Shown here: one piece after another, positions 38,042 through 47,016 of the stretch
Position numbering within the stretch: the stretch's first letter is position 1
How the letters are laid out: each line of letters opens with the position of its first letter
NCBI GenBank assembly: GCA_046348365.1
Contig: JAXMEL010000001.1
Location: 930,001-994,000, forward strand
Length of the DNA: 64,000 nt
Direction of reading: 5' to 3'
Origin: JAEUPI01 sp046348365
GTDB lineage: Bacteria > Pseudomonadota > Gammaproteobacteria > Burkholderiales > Burkholderiaceae_C
Notes under the pieces: model-generated
Told to the model about the DNA's origin: nothing
Database searches by the model: none
The model's input: the letters and a program-made list of their open reading frames with translations, nothing else
Program-made: the position numbers and the translations under genes

Positions 38042-38970
38042 TACATGACCCTTCTGGGATCCAGCGCGTCACGCAGCCCGTCGCCGATGAAGTTGATCGT
38101 CAGCACGGTGACGAAGATCGCCAGCCCCGGGAACATCGCCCAGTGCGTGGCCAGGTCCATGTAGTCGCGCGCGTCGTAGAGGATGCGGCCCCAGGTCGGG
38201 ATGTCGGGCGGAAAGCCGAGGCCGAGGAACGAGAGCGTGCTCTCGGCGATGATCGCCGCCGCCACGTCGATCGTCGCCGCCACGATCACCGGCCCCAGGC
38301 TGTTGGGCAGGATGTGCCGCACCACCTGGCGCCGCGTGCTGGCGCCGAGCGCACGCGCGGCCTCGACGAACTCCTTCTCGCGCAGCGAGAAGAACTGCGC
38401 GCGCACCAGCCGCGCCACCGGCATCCAGCGAAAGCCGCCGATCACCAGCACGATCAGGATGAAGATGCCGACCTCGATGCCGAACGCCTGCTTCAGCGGC
38501 TCGCGGAACAGGAAGATCAGCAGCAGCAGCAGCGGCAGCTGCGGCAAGCTGAGAAAGAGATCGGTCACCCACATCAGCGCGGCGTCGATCCAGCCGCGCG
38601 CCATGCCGGCCAGCGCGCCGATCAGCACGCCCACGGTGATGGCCATCAGCATCGCCGCGAAGCCCACGGCGAGGCTGATGCGCCCGCCGTACATCATGCG
38701 CGCCAGCAGGTCGCGGCCGAGGTCGTCGGTGCCGAACGGATGCGCCAGGCTGGGGCCCGCCAGGCGCGACTTGAAGTCGACGTCGTTGATGCCGACCTTG
38801 TAGGCGAGCGGCCCGATCAGCACCGCGAGCACCAGCAGCGCGAGCACCCACAGGCTCCAGTAGGCGAGCTTGTGCCGCTTGAAGCGCCGCCACGCCTCGC
38901 GCCACGGCGAGACGCTGGCGCGCGCCTTGCCGAGGCTAGCCGTAGCTGATGCGGGGGTCGAGCCAGCCAT
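38041..38970 (-). CDS. dppC: Dipeptide/oligopeptide ABC transporter permease, DppC type
   Basis: An inner-membrane permease subunit of 309 residues with about six helices. N-terminal cytoplasmic segment FKRHKLAYWSLWVL precedes helix one. The periplasmic motif HPFGTDDLGRDLLAR is characteristic. The EAA loop is VEAARALGASTRRQVVRHILPN (read as adjoining blocks). The proposed start overlaps dppB by 35 bases; a later start would lose the first helix, so I keep it. Confidence 0.93.
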
Positions 38971-39895
38971 AGAGCAGGTCGGCGATCAGGTTGAACAGGA
39001 TCACGAGGCAGCTGAACACGAAGGTCACCGCCATGATCACCGGCGTGTCGTTGCGCAGGATGGCGTCGATCAGCAGGCTGCCGATGCCGGGGATGCGGAA
39101 GATCTGCTCGGTGACGATCGCGCCGCCGAACACGGCCGGCATCTGCAGCGCCACCAGCGTCACCACCGGGATCAGCGCGTTGCGCACCACGTGCTTGAGC
39201 ACCACGATACGCTCGGTGAGGCCCTTGCTGCGCGCGGTGGTCACGAAGTCGAGGCGGATCACGTCGAGCACCGCCGAGCGCACGTAGCGCATCATGCTCG
39301 CGGCCTGGAACAGGCCGAGCACCGTGATCGGCATGATCGACTGCTTGAAGTGCTCCCACAGGAACTGCCAGCCGGTGGCGGCGATGTCGCTGCGGTAGAC
39401 GAACGGCAGCCAGCCGAGGTAGATGCTGAAGAAGAGGATGAACACCACCCCGGTGAAGAACGTGGGCAGCGAGAACCCCACCAGCGCCAGCGTGCTGGCG
39501 ATGCGGTCGAACCACGAATAGGGCTTCACCGCGGCCAGCACGCCCACGGGAATGGCCACCAGGATCGCGAACACCTGCGACAGGCCGATCACGACGATGG
39601 TGGTCGGCAGCCGCTGCAGGATCAGCTGGTCGACGTTGATGCGGCTGACGAACGAGAACCCCCAGTCGCCCTTGAGCATGCTGGCGAGCCAGTGCAGGTA
39701 GCGCTGCCACACCGGATCGTCGAGCCCGAACTGCGCGCGCAGCGCCATGCGCACCTCGGGCGGCACGTTGGGGTTGGTGGCCAGTTCGTCGAACGGGTCG
39801 CCGGGCGCGAGCGCGAGCACCGTGAACAGAACGATGCTGATGCCCAGCAGGCTGGGCACCGCGAGCATCAGGCGCCGGACGATGTAGTTGAACAA
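38936..39895 (-). CDS. dppB: Dipeptide/oligopeptide ABC transporter permease, DppB type
   Basis: The partner permease, 319 residues with six helices. The N-terminal pattern YIVRRLMLAVPSLLGISIV is diagnostic. The family's ALAPGDP motif and the EAA loop TTARSKGLTERIVVLKHVV-RNAL are present. GAIVTEQIFRIPGIG, near the end, is also a hallmark. It follows the binding-protein gene by 34 bases. Confidence 0.94.
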   Translation of the reverse strand: MFNYIVRRLMLAVPSLLGISIVLFTVLALAPGDPFDELATNPNVPPEVRMALRAQFGLDDPVWQRYLHWLASMLKGDWGFSFVSRINVDQLILQRLPTTIVVIGLSQVFAILVAIPVGVLAAVKPYSWFDRIASTLALVGFSLPTFFTGVVFILFFSIYLGWLPFVYRSDIAATGWQFLWEHFKQSIMPITVLGLFQAASMMRYVRSAVLDVIRLDFVTTARSKGLTERIVVLKHVVRNALIPVVTLVALQMPAVFGGAIVTEQIFRIPGIGSLLIDAILRNDTPVIMAVTFVFSCLVILFNLIADLLYGWLDPRISYG

Positions 39896-39929
39896 GGGCG
39901 CGCGGAGGTTCTTCGCTGGCCCGCTCGGG

Positions 39930-41720
39930 TCAGGCCTCCCGGTACCAGTAGTTCATGAACGAGGTCAGGTTGTCCCACGCCGAGATCGGCGCGGCGAGCT
40001 TGTTGACCACCCCCACCGGCCGCGGGCGCGCGAACAGCGGGATGATGTGGCCGTCGTTGACGACCATGTCGTTCATCTTGATGAACAGCGCCGCGCGCTT
40101 CACGGGATCCAGCTCCACCTGCGCGGCGCGGTGCGCGGCGTCGTAGTCGGGGTGCCACCAGCGCGAGAGATTGCGGCTCGCCCACTTGTTGGCCTTCTGC
40201 GCCAGCTCCCACGAGCAGTACTGCTCCATGAAGGTCTGCGGGTCGGGCTGCGTCATGGTGGTGGTGAACATCTCCATGTCGGCCCAGAACTTCTGGTAGG
40301 TGTCGGGGTTGGCGAAGTCGCTGCCGAAGAACACCGCCGCCACCACGCTCTTGAGTTCGAGGTCGATGCCGGCCTTGGTGCAGGCGTCCTTGATGATCGC
40401 CTGGCACTTCTGGCGCGGGCCGCTCACCGAGGTCTGGTAGACGAACTTGAGCTTGACGTTGCCCTTGGCGCGGATGCCGTCGGCGCCCTTCTTCCAGCCC
40501 GCCGCGTCGAGCACCTGGTTGGCCTTGTCGATGTTGAACTCGTACTTGGTGCTCTTGCTGACGAAGCGCGGCGGGTTGTTGAGGAAGTTGCTGGTGGTGA
40601 TGGCGCCGCGGCCGTAGATCACGTCGGCGATGCCCTTGCGGTCGATCAGCAGGTTCATCGCGTCGCGCACGGCCTTGTCGCTGAAGGCCGGGTGCTTGCT
40701 CTTGGCGCTGGCGCGCTCGCCGTCGACTTCGTTCCACGGGTCGGTGACGTTGAGCGCGATGAACTCGATGTCGCTGCCGACGTAGAAGCTCATCTTGCCC
40801 TTGCCGGAGCCCTCGAGCCGCTTGAGGATCTCGTCTTCGACCGCGAGGTTCCAGCCCACGTCGTACTCGGCGGTCTGCAGCACGGCGCGCGCGGCGCTCG
40901 TCGCGTCGCCGCCGCCCTTGACCTCGAGCGTGTCGAACGCGGGTTGGTTGGCGATGTGGTAGTCCTTGTTGGCCTCGGCACGGATCAGGTCGCCCGGCTT
41001 GAACTCGACGATCTTGTACGGCCCGGTGCCCACCGGCTTGGTGTTGGCCGGGTTCTCGCGCGACTTGGCGCCCATGAAGGGCTCGAACACGTGCTTGGGC
41101 AGGATCAGGCCCACGCTGCCGACGAACGGCTCGGCCCAGAACGGCGTGGCCTTGGCGAACTCGACGCGCACGGTGTGCGAGTCGACCTTGACGACCTTGA
41201 GGTCGCGGTAGACGCTGACGGTGATCATGGCCGCGGCGGGGTCGCCGGCGTACTGCCAGGTGAACACCACGTCGTCGGCGGTGAAGTCCTTGCCGTCGTG
41301 CCACTTCACGCCGCGCTTGAGCTTCCACGTCACGCTCTTGCCGTCGGCGGCGAGGCCGCCGTTGGCCTGCGTCGGGATCTCGGCCGCGAGGAACGGCACC
41401 AGGTTGCCCTCGGTATCCCAGCCGGCCAGCGGCTCGTAGAAGATGCGGCTCGCGTCCTGGTCTTTCGTGCCGCCGGCGTAGTGCGGGTTCAGGTGCACCG
41501 AGGCCTGCCAGTAGATGAGCTTCAGCGGCCCGGCGCCACCGCGCTTGGTGGGCTTGTACGGGATCGCCGGCGCCGTCTGCGCGATGCCCTCGTGCATCAG
41601 CATCATCGAGGCCATCGGGGCCGTGAGGCCGAGACCCACCATGCGCTGGATGAACGAACGGCGCGCCATCCGGCCTTCGCGCACGCTCTCGATCAGGGCT
41701 CGCAGTTCACGCTCTTGCAT
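39930..41720 (-). CDS. dppA: ABC transporter substrate-binding protein (SBP family 5), Tat-type signal
   Basis: The periplasmic peptide-binding component, 596 residues. ATG at 41720 follows AGGAGAG at a good distance. The N-terminus carries a twin-arginine motif at residues 20-21 (ARRSFIQRMVGLGL), so export may be by Tat. Family-5 motifs include RIFYEPLAGWD near the start, LKRGVKWHDGKDFTADDVVF and GTGPYKIVEFKPGD. It is the first gene of the transporter operon. The neighbouring divergent deacylases suggest acylated peptides or amino acids as substrates, but that is inference. Confidence 0.93.
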   Translation of the reverse strand: MQERELRALIESVREGRMARRSFIQRMVGLGLTAPMASMMLMHEGIAQTAPAIPYKPTKRGGAGPLKLIYWQASVHLNPHYAGGTKDQDASRIFYEPLAGWDTEGNLVPFLAAEIPTQANGGLAADGKSVTWKLKRGVKWHDGKDFTADDVVFTWQYAGDPAAAMITVSVYRDLKVVKVDSHTVRVEFAKATPFWAEPFVGSVGLILPKHVFEPFMGAKSRENPANTKPVGTGPYKIVEFKPGDLIRAEANKDYHIANQPAFDTLEVKGGGDATSAARAVLQTAEYDVGWNLAVEDEILKRLEGSGKGKMSFYVGSDIEFIALNVTDPWNEVDGERASAKSKHPAFSDKAVRDAMNLLIDRKGIADVIYGRGAITTSNFLNNPPRFVSKSTKYEFNIDKANQVLDAAGWKKGADGIRAKGNVKLKFVYQTSVSGPRQKCQAIIKDACTKAGIDLELKSVVAAVFFGSDFANPDTYQKFWADMEMFTTTMTQPDPQTFMEQYCSWELAQKANKWASRNLSRWWHPDYDAAHRAAQVELDPVKRAALFIKMNDMVVNDGHIIPLFARPRPVGVVNKLAAPISAWDNLTSFMNYWYREA

Positions 41721-41915
41721 GTCGTCTCTCCTAGGGCCCTGTCGCCGGGCCGCCAATGGTTGACCGGCCCGGACGGGCCCCGGGCACGGTGGTGCGCGCG
41801 ATCGTAGCAACCGGCCTCGAACTTCCTATCGGGGTCGCCCCGGGCATCCCCCGGGTGTGCCGCGGGTTTGCTCGGGGGATACTGAGGCGGTGCACGACAG
41901 GCGCGGTTCACCTCG

Positions 41916-42770
41916 ATGAGCGATGACGTGTTCGTGGTCCACGGACCGCGCGCAACCCTGCAGCCGCTGGTGCTGGATTCACCGCATTCGGGCCGGCGCA
42001 TGCCGGCGGACTTCGGCTCGGTGCTGAGCGAGCACGACCTGCGCGACGGCGAGGACTGCTTCATCGACGAGTTGTACCGGCCCGCCGCAGAGCACGGCAT
42101 CCCGCTGCTGGCGGCGCAGTTTCCGCGCACCTACCTCGACCCGAACCGCCACGCGGGTGACGTGGACCTCGATCTGCTCGACGGCCCGTGGCCGCACGAG
42201 CACCGGCCGAGCGGCAAGGCCCGCATCGGCAAGGCGCTGATCTGGCGCACGCTCGACGACGGGCGGCCGATCTACGCGCGGCGCCTGGGCGTGGGTGAGG
42301 TGCGCTCGCGCATCGATCGCTACCACGCGCCGTACCACGCGCGCTTGCGCGACCTGCTCGACGCGGCGCACGCCAGGCACGGCGTGGTCTACCACATCAA
42401 CTGCCATTCGATGAATGCGGTCAGCGGCGCGATGGGCGAAGGCGGCGCCGGCCGCGCGCGCGCCGACATCGTGCTCGGCGACCGCGACGGTACCACCTGC
42501 GCGCCGGCCTTCACCGCCTTCGTGCGCGAGCGGCTGGCCGCGCTGGGCTACGACGTGGCGGTGAACGACCCGTTCAAAGGCGTGGAACTCGTGCGCGCGT
42601 TCGCTGACCCCGCTGCCGGCCGCCACAGCCTGCAGCTCGAGGTCAACAAGCGGCTCTACATGGACGAGGCCACGCAGCAGAAGCACGACGGCTTCGTTCG
42701 GCTGCAGCAGCACCTGATGGCGCTGTTGCAGGCCATCGTGCGCGACTTCGCCCCGACCCGGCATGGCTGA
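41916..42770 (+). CDS. N-formylglutamate amidohydrolase family protein
   Basis: A metal-dependent amidohydrolase of 284 residues, cytoplasmic. Hallmarks are LVLDSPHSGRRMPADF, LDPNRHAGDVDLD, RRLGVGEVRSRID and YHINCHSMN. Enzymes of this family cleave N-formyl-L-glutamate in histidine breakdown, but no hut genes are nearby, so the true substrate is open. It overlaps the next gene by 8 bases. It is divergent from the peptide transporter with about 195 bases between. Confidence 0.92.
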   Translation: MSDDVFVVHGPRATLQPLVLDSPHSGRRMPADFGSVLSEHDLRDGEDCFIDELYRPAAEHGIPLLAAQFPRTYLDPNRHAGDVDLDLLDGPWPHEHRPSGKARIGKALIWRTLDDGRPIYARRLGVGEVRSRIDRYHAPYHARLRDLLDAAHARHGVVYHINCHSMNAVSGAMGEGGAGRARADIVLGDRDGTTCAPAFTAFVRERLAALGYDVAVNDPFKGVELVRAFADPAAGRHSLQLEVNKRLYMDEATQQKHDGFVRLQQHLMALLQAIVRDFAPTRHG

Positions 42771-43719
42771 GACCGCCCGCATCGAGCTGACGCCGCCCGA
42801 CCTCTCGCGCTGGCGCGCCGGCAACACCGGCGTCGAGTACGTGCACCGCTTCGACAGCGGCCGCGCCGGCCCCGCGGTGATGGTGCAGGCGCTGACGCAC
42901 GGCAACGAGATCTGCGGCGCGATCGCGCTCGACGCGCTGCTCGCCGAGCTGCCGCCGATCCGCCGCGGCAGCCTGACACTGGCCTTCGCCAACATGGAGG
43001 CTTACGCCCGCTTCGACGCGGCCGACCCGCACCGCTCGCGCTTCGTCGACGAGGACTACAACCGCGTCTGGGGCGACGACCAGCTGCTCGGCACGCGCGA
43101 CTCCGCCGAGTTGCGCCGCGCGCGGGCGCTGCGGCCGTTCGTCGACGCCGCCGAGCTGCTGCTCGACATCCACTCGATGCACGAGCCCTGCCGGCCGATC
43201 ATGGTGTGCGGCCGCGTCGACAAGAACGCCGCCTATGCGCGCGAGCTGGGCGTGCCGGCCGACCTGCTGATCGACACCGGCCACCCGGCCGGGCTGCGCA
43301 TGATCGAGCGCGGCGGCTTCGGCGATGCGGCGAGCCCGAAGCGCGCGCTGCTGATCGAATGCGGCCAGCACTGGGAGGCCTCGGCGCGCGACGTGGCGGT
43401 CGACACGCTGATGCGCTTCCTGGCGCTCACCGGCGTGGTCGAGCGCGACTGGGCGCTCGCGCGCACCGTGCTCGCGCCGCCGCCGGTGCAGCGGCTGGTG
43501 CGCGTGACCGAGGCGGTGGTGGCGAAGTCGACCGACTTCCGCTTCCTGGTGCCGATCGTCGGCCTCGGCGTGGTGGCCAAGGCCGGCACGCCGATCGCGC
43601 GCGACGGCGATCACGTCTGGCACGCGCCGTATGACGACACCGTGCTCGTGATGCCGTCGATGGGCCATCTGCGGCCGGGCAACACGCAGGTGCGGCTGGG
43701 GCGCTACGAGCCGATCTGA
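42763..43719 (+). CDS. Succinylglutamate desuccinylase/aspartoacylase family protein
   Basis: A zinc-dependent deacylase of the AstE/AspA carboxypeptidase-like fold; 318 residues. The zinc motifs are ALTHGNEICG (His and Glu) and LLDIHSMHEP (His). The catalytic Glu region is ALLIECGQHWE. A C-terminal beta domain ends with VMPSMGHLRPGNTQVRLGR. Translational overlap with the formylglutamate hydrolase suggests that the pair act on N-acylated amino acids one after another or on related substrates. Confidence 0.9.
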   Translation: MAETARIELTPPDLSRWRAGNTGVEYVHRFDSGRAGPAVMVQALTHGNEICGAIALDALLAELPPIRRGSLTLAFANMEAYARFDAADPHRSRFVDEDYNRVWGDDQLLGTRDSAELRRARALRPFVDAAELLLDIHSMHEPCRPIMVCGRVDKNAAYARELGVPADLLIDTGHPAGLRMIERGGFGDAASPKRALLIECGQHWEASARDVAVDTLMRFLALTGVVERDWALARTVLAPPPVQRLVRVTEAVVAKSTDFRFLVPIVGLGVVAKAGTPIARDGDHVWHAPYDDTVLVMPSMGHLRPGNTQVRLGRYEPI

Positions 43720-43726
43720 CGATGGC

Positions 43727-44545
43727 TCAGGCGCCGGCCAGGCGGCCGAGCCATTCGTGCAGCGCGATGTTCACCATCATGTAGCCGCCGCGGCTGGGCA
43801 GCCAGTCGGCGAGTGAATAGGGCGCTTCCTCGGCGACGGCCACCGGCGCCGCGGTGATCTGCATCGGCATCGCCAGCCGCTGCGCGGCCCGGTCGAAAGC
43901 CGCCCGTGCGCGATGCATGTGGAAGACGTGCGTCACGAGCACGATGTGATCGATGCCCTCGGCCTTCAGCAGCGGCAAGGTGAACAGCGCGTTCTCGTTG
44001 GTGTCGCGCGAGCGCTGTTCGGCCCAACGCAGCGTGACGCCGAACTCCGATGCGGCAATGCGCGCCGCGATCTCGGCTTCAGGCGGCCCTGCCATGCCGC
44101 CGTGCGCGATGCCGTGCGCGATGCCGCCGCTGAAGGCCAGCGGCAGCGCGGTGGCTCGCGCGAGCCATACGCCATAGCGCAGGCGCTCGATGCCGAAGTT
44201 GTTGAGGCTGGCCGCGCCGTACTCCGGCGCGAACGGCCTGCGCCCGCCGCCCAGCACGACGATGGCCGTGTGCGGCGCGCCCTTCAGTTGCTTGATCCGG
44301 TCTGCGCTCAGCGCCGGCGGCGGCGACAACAGCGCACGCGTCAGCATGGAGCCCATCGCGCCCGTGCTGCCGAGCCAGATGCCGAGCGCTGCGACGATCC
44401 ACAGCAGCCACGCCGCGCTACGTCGGCGGCCATGCACCAGAGCACCGGCCAGCACCATCAGCACGAACGGCAGCGGCGGCAGCAGTAGCGCACCCAGCGC
44501 CGGCTTCCATCCCTCGATGCCCAGCGCGATCAGCGCGTCGTTCAT
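43727..44545 (-). CDS. YdcF/ElyC-type DUF218 membrane protein
   Basis: A 272-residue protein with two N-terminal hydrophobic segments (about 17-36 and 45-65) and a DUF218 domain. The domain starts at AIVVLGGGRRPFAPE and has the NTNENALFT and VLVTHVFHMHRARAAFD motifs. Relatives such as ElyC act in envelope and peptidoglycan integrity in E. coli, which is family knowledge. ATG at 44545 is 11 bases after the FAH-family gene on the same strand, so it may be the last gene of that transcript. It converges with the aspartoacylase-like gene. Confidence 0.85.
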   Translation of the reverse strand: MNDALIALGIEGWKPALGALLLPPLPFVLMVLAGALVHGRRRSAAWLLWIVAALGIWLGSTGAMGSMLTRALLSPPPALSADRIKQLKGAPHTAIVVLGGGRRPFAPEYGAASLNNFGIERLRYGVWLARATALPLAFSGGIAHGIAHGGMAGPPEAEIAARIAASEFGVTLRWAEQRSRDTNENALFTLPLLKAEGIDHIVLVTHVFHMHRARAAFDRAAQRLAMPMQITAAPVAVAEEAPYSLADWLPSRGGYMMVNIALHEWLGRLAGA

Positions 44546-44556
44546 CAGGGCCCGCG

Positions 44557-45735
44557 TCACGGATCGCGCACCCGAGCGCGAGCGAGGTCGCGCATCAGAT
44601 CGCGCACGCCATAGGTCCACGGCGCGAGCGACTCGCAGGTCTGCACGCGGTTGACCAGTTCGCCCAGCCGCGCGCTGCGGATGCGCACCACGTCGCCCAC
44701 ATGGTGCGTGAAGCCGCTGCCCGGCGCGCCGCGGTCCTGCGTCGGCGCGAACAGCGTGCCGCAGAAGAGCACGAAGCCGTCGGGGTACTGGTGCATCGCG
44801 GTGGTCTGCGCCACCAGGTCGAGCGGGTCGCGGCTGATCTCGCGCATCGTGCTGCGGCCTTCGAGCACGAAGCCGTCGGCGCCGTGCACGGTGAGCGTGA
44901 GGTCGGCACGGCGCACGTCGTCGAGGCCGAACGTGTCGTCGAACAGGCGGATGAACGGCCCGATCGCCGTGGAGCCGTTGTTGTCCTTGCTCTTGCCCAG
45001 CAGCAGCGCGCTGCGGCCCTCGAAGTCACGCAGGTTCACGTCGTTGCCGAGCGTGGCGCCGACGATGGCGCCGCGGCTGTCGACCGCGAGCACGACCTCG
45101 GGTTCCGGGTTGTTCCAGGCCGAATCGCCGCGCACGCCGATGGCCACGCCGGTACCCAGCGCCGACAGCAGCGGCGCCTTGGTGAACACCTCGGCATCGG
45201 GCCCGATGCCCACCTCGAGGTACTGGCTCCACAACCCGCGCGACTGCAGCGCGGCCTTCAGCGCCGCCGCCTGCGGCGAGCCGGGCCTGATGTCGCGCAG
45301 GCTGGCGCCGATGGCCTGCTGCACATCGGCGCGCACGGCATCGGCGCGCGCCGGGTCGCCCTTGGCCTGCTCCTCGATCACGCGTTCGAGCAGGCTCGAG
45401 GCGAAAGTCACGCCGGCGGCCTTGATCACCTGCAGGTCGATCGGCGCCAGCAGGTGCGGCAGCTTCGCGTCGCGCACCGCGCGGCCGGTGTTGCGCAGCA
45501 TGTCGGCCAGCGCGCCGATGCGCTCGCCCGGCACGCCGCGCGCGGCGCCTGCGGGATCGGCCTCGTCGAGCAGGTCGCTCATCGTGGCGAAGCGTTGCGA
45601 CAGGTCGAACACGCCGTCGGCGCGAATCGCCACCACCACCGGGCCGCGGCCGTGCACGAAGGCACGGCCCACCAGCGTGCCGGCCGTGCCGTCGTCGGGC
45701 AGGCAGGCCGCAGGGTCGATCGCGATATCAGTCAT
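44557..45735 (-). CDS. Fumarylacetoacetate hydrolase family protein
   Basis: A 392-residue FAH-superfamily protein. These enzymes hydrolyse or decarboxylate beta-keto or fumaryl-acid substrates with a bound metal ion. Conserved features are KAAGVTFASS, NNPEPEVVLAVDSRGAIVG (metal-binding Glu), GNDVNLRDFEGRS and GKSKDNNGSTAIGPF. ATG at 45735 follows GGAG; an in-frame ATG 15 bases upstream is an alternative. It is separated from thiolase by 64 bases containing a hairpin, and so may be partly independent of the beta-oxidation genes. Confidence 0.87.
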   Translation of the reverse strand: MTDIAIDPAACLPDDGTAGTLVGRAFVHGRGPVVVAIRADGVFDLSQRFATMSDLLDEADPAGAARGVPGERIGALADMLRNTGRAVRDAKLPHLLAPIDLQVIKAAGVTFASSLLERVIEEQAKGDPARADAVRADVQQAIGASLRDIRPGSPQAAALKAALQSRGLWSQYLEVGIGPDAEVFTKAPLLSALGTGVAIGVRGDSAWNNPEPEVVLAVDSRGAIVGATLGNDVNLRDFEGRSALLLGKSKDNNGSTAIGPFIRLFDDTFGLDDVRRADLTLTVHGADGFVLEGRSTMREISRDPLDLVAQTTAMHQYPDGFVLFCGTLFAPTQDRGAPGSGFTHHVGDVVRIRSARLGELVNRVQTCESLAPWTYGVRDLMRDLARARVRDP

Positions 45736-45770
45736 CCCGCGCTCCAGCATCTTCAGCGCGGCGATCTTAC

Positions 45771-45791
45771 GCACCGGCGCGATGCCGGTGC
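45771..45791 (-). terminator. Hairpin after thiolase gene
   Basis: A perfect 8-bp stem GCACCGGC/GCCGGTGC closes a 5-base loop just beyond the thiolase stop. No U-run follows, so it is at best a weak or Rho-assisted terminator, or an mRNA-stabilising end. Confidence 0.3.
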
Positions 45792-45799
45792 GCGGCGGC

Positions 45800-46999
45800 T
45801 CACACGCGCTCGAAGATGCCCGCGGCGCCCTGCCCCGTGCCGACGCACATGGTGACCATGCCGTACTCGAGCTGCCTGCGCTGCAGCGCGTGGATCACCG
45901 TGGCCGAGCGGATCGCGCCGGTGGCGCCCAGCGGATGCCCGAGCGCGATCGCACCGCCCATCGGGTTGACCTTCTCGGGGTTGAGGCCCACGGCGTTGAT
46001 CACCGCCAGCGCCTGCGCGGCGAAGGCCTCGTTGAGCTCGATCCAGCCGATGTCGTCGAGCTTGAGCCCGGCGGATTTCAGTGCGGCGGGGATCGCCTCG
46101 ATCGGGCCGATGCCCATGATGTGCGGCGGTACGCCCTTGACGGCGAAACTGACGAAGCGCGCCAGCGGCTTCAGGCCGAACTGCCTGACCGCCTTCTCGC
46201 TGGCCAGGATCAGGCAGCCGGCGCCGTCACTGGTCTGGCTCGAGTTGCCTGCCGTCACACTGCCCTTCGCGGCGAACACCGGCTTGAGCTTGCCCAGCGC
46301 CTCGAGCGAGGTGTCGGCGCGCGCGCCTTCGTCGAGCGAGACGGTGCGCTTGCCGATGCGGATCTCGGCGCTCGCCAGGTCGGGCGTGCGGTCCTCCACC
46401 TCCACCGGCGTGGTCTCTGCCGTGAACTCGCCGGCCGCCTGCGCCTTCACCGCCTTCTGGTGCGAGCCGAGCGCGAACGCGTCCTGCGCCTCGCGGCTGA
46501 CCTTCCACTGCTCGGCCACCCGCTCGGCGGTGAGGCCCATGCCGTAAGCGATGCCGATGTTCTCGTCGCGGTCGAAGATGCGGGCGTTGAACGACGGCTT
46601 GTTGCCGGTCATCGGCACCAGGCTCATGCTCTCGGCGCCGCCGGCGATCATCACGTCGGCCTCGCCGACGCGGATGCGGTCGGCCGCCATCTGCACCGCG
46701 GTGAGGCCCGAGGCGCAAAAGCGGTTGATCGTGACGCCGCCCACCGTGTGCGGCAGCCCGGCCAGCAGCGCGGCCACGCGCGCCATGTTCAGCCCCTGCT
46801 CGCCCTCGGGCATCGCGCAGCCGACGATCGCGTCTTCGATCGCCTTCGGGTCGAGCGACGGCACCTGCTTCAGCGCGCCCTGTATCGCCGCCACCAGCAG
46901 ATCGTCGGGCCGCGTGTGGCGAAACACCCCGCGCCCCGACTTGCCGATCGGCGTACGCGTGGCGGCGACGATGTAGGCCTCTTGCACTTGCTTGCTCAT
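45800..46999 (-). CDS. fadA: Acetyl-CoA C-acyltransferase (thiolase)
   Basis: Cleaves 3-ketoacyl-CoA with CoA in beta-oxidation; cytoplasmic, 399 residues. The nucleophile Cys is in NRFCASGLTAVQ. The catalytic His is in GGAIALGHPLGATGA. The second Cys is in TMCVGTGQGAA, and IELNEAFAAQAL is the usual thiolase block. ATG at 46999 is 17 bases after the preceding gene's stop. FadA is used for the role; strict orthology to E. coli FadA is not claimed. Confidence 0.94.
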   Translation of the reverse strand: MSKQVQEAYIVAATRTPIGKSGRGVFRHTRPDDLLVAAIQGALKQVPSLDPKAIEDAIVGCAMPEGEQGLNMARVAALLAGLPHTVGGVTINRFCASGLTAVQMAADRIRVGEADVMIAGGAESMSLVPMTGNKPSFNARIFDRDENIGIAYGMGLTAERVAEQWKVSREAQDAFALGSHQKAVKAQAAGEFTAETTPVEVEDRTPDLASAEIRIGKRTVSLDEGARADTSLEALGKLKPVFAAKGSVTAGNSSQTSDGAGCLILASEKAVRQFGLKPLARFVSFAVKGVPPHIMGIGPIEAIPAALKSAGLKLDDIGWIELNEAFAAQALAVINAVGLNPEKVNPMGGAIALGHPLGATGAIRSATVIHALQRRQLEYGMVTMCVGTGQGAAGIFERV

Positions 47000-47016
47000 G
47001 TGTCGTATCTCCGCCG

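Noticed and set aside
41721..41915. A further gene between the peptide-binding protein and the formylglutamate hydrolase
   Set aside because: The frames there are short and lack start or composition support; the stretch is best read as a divergent promoter region.
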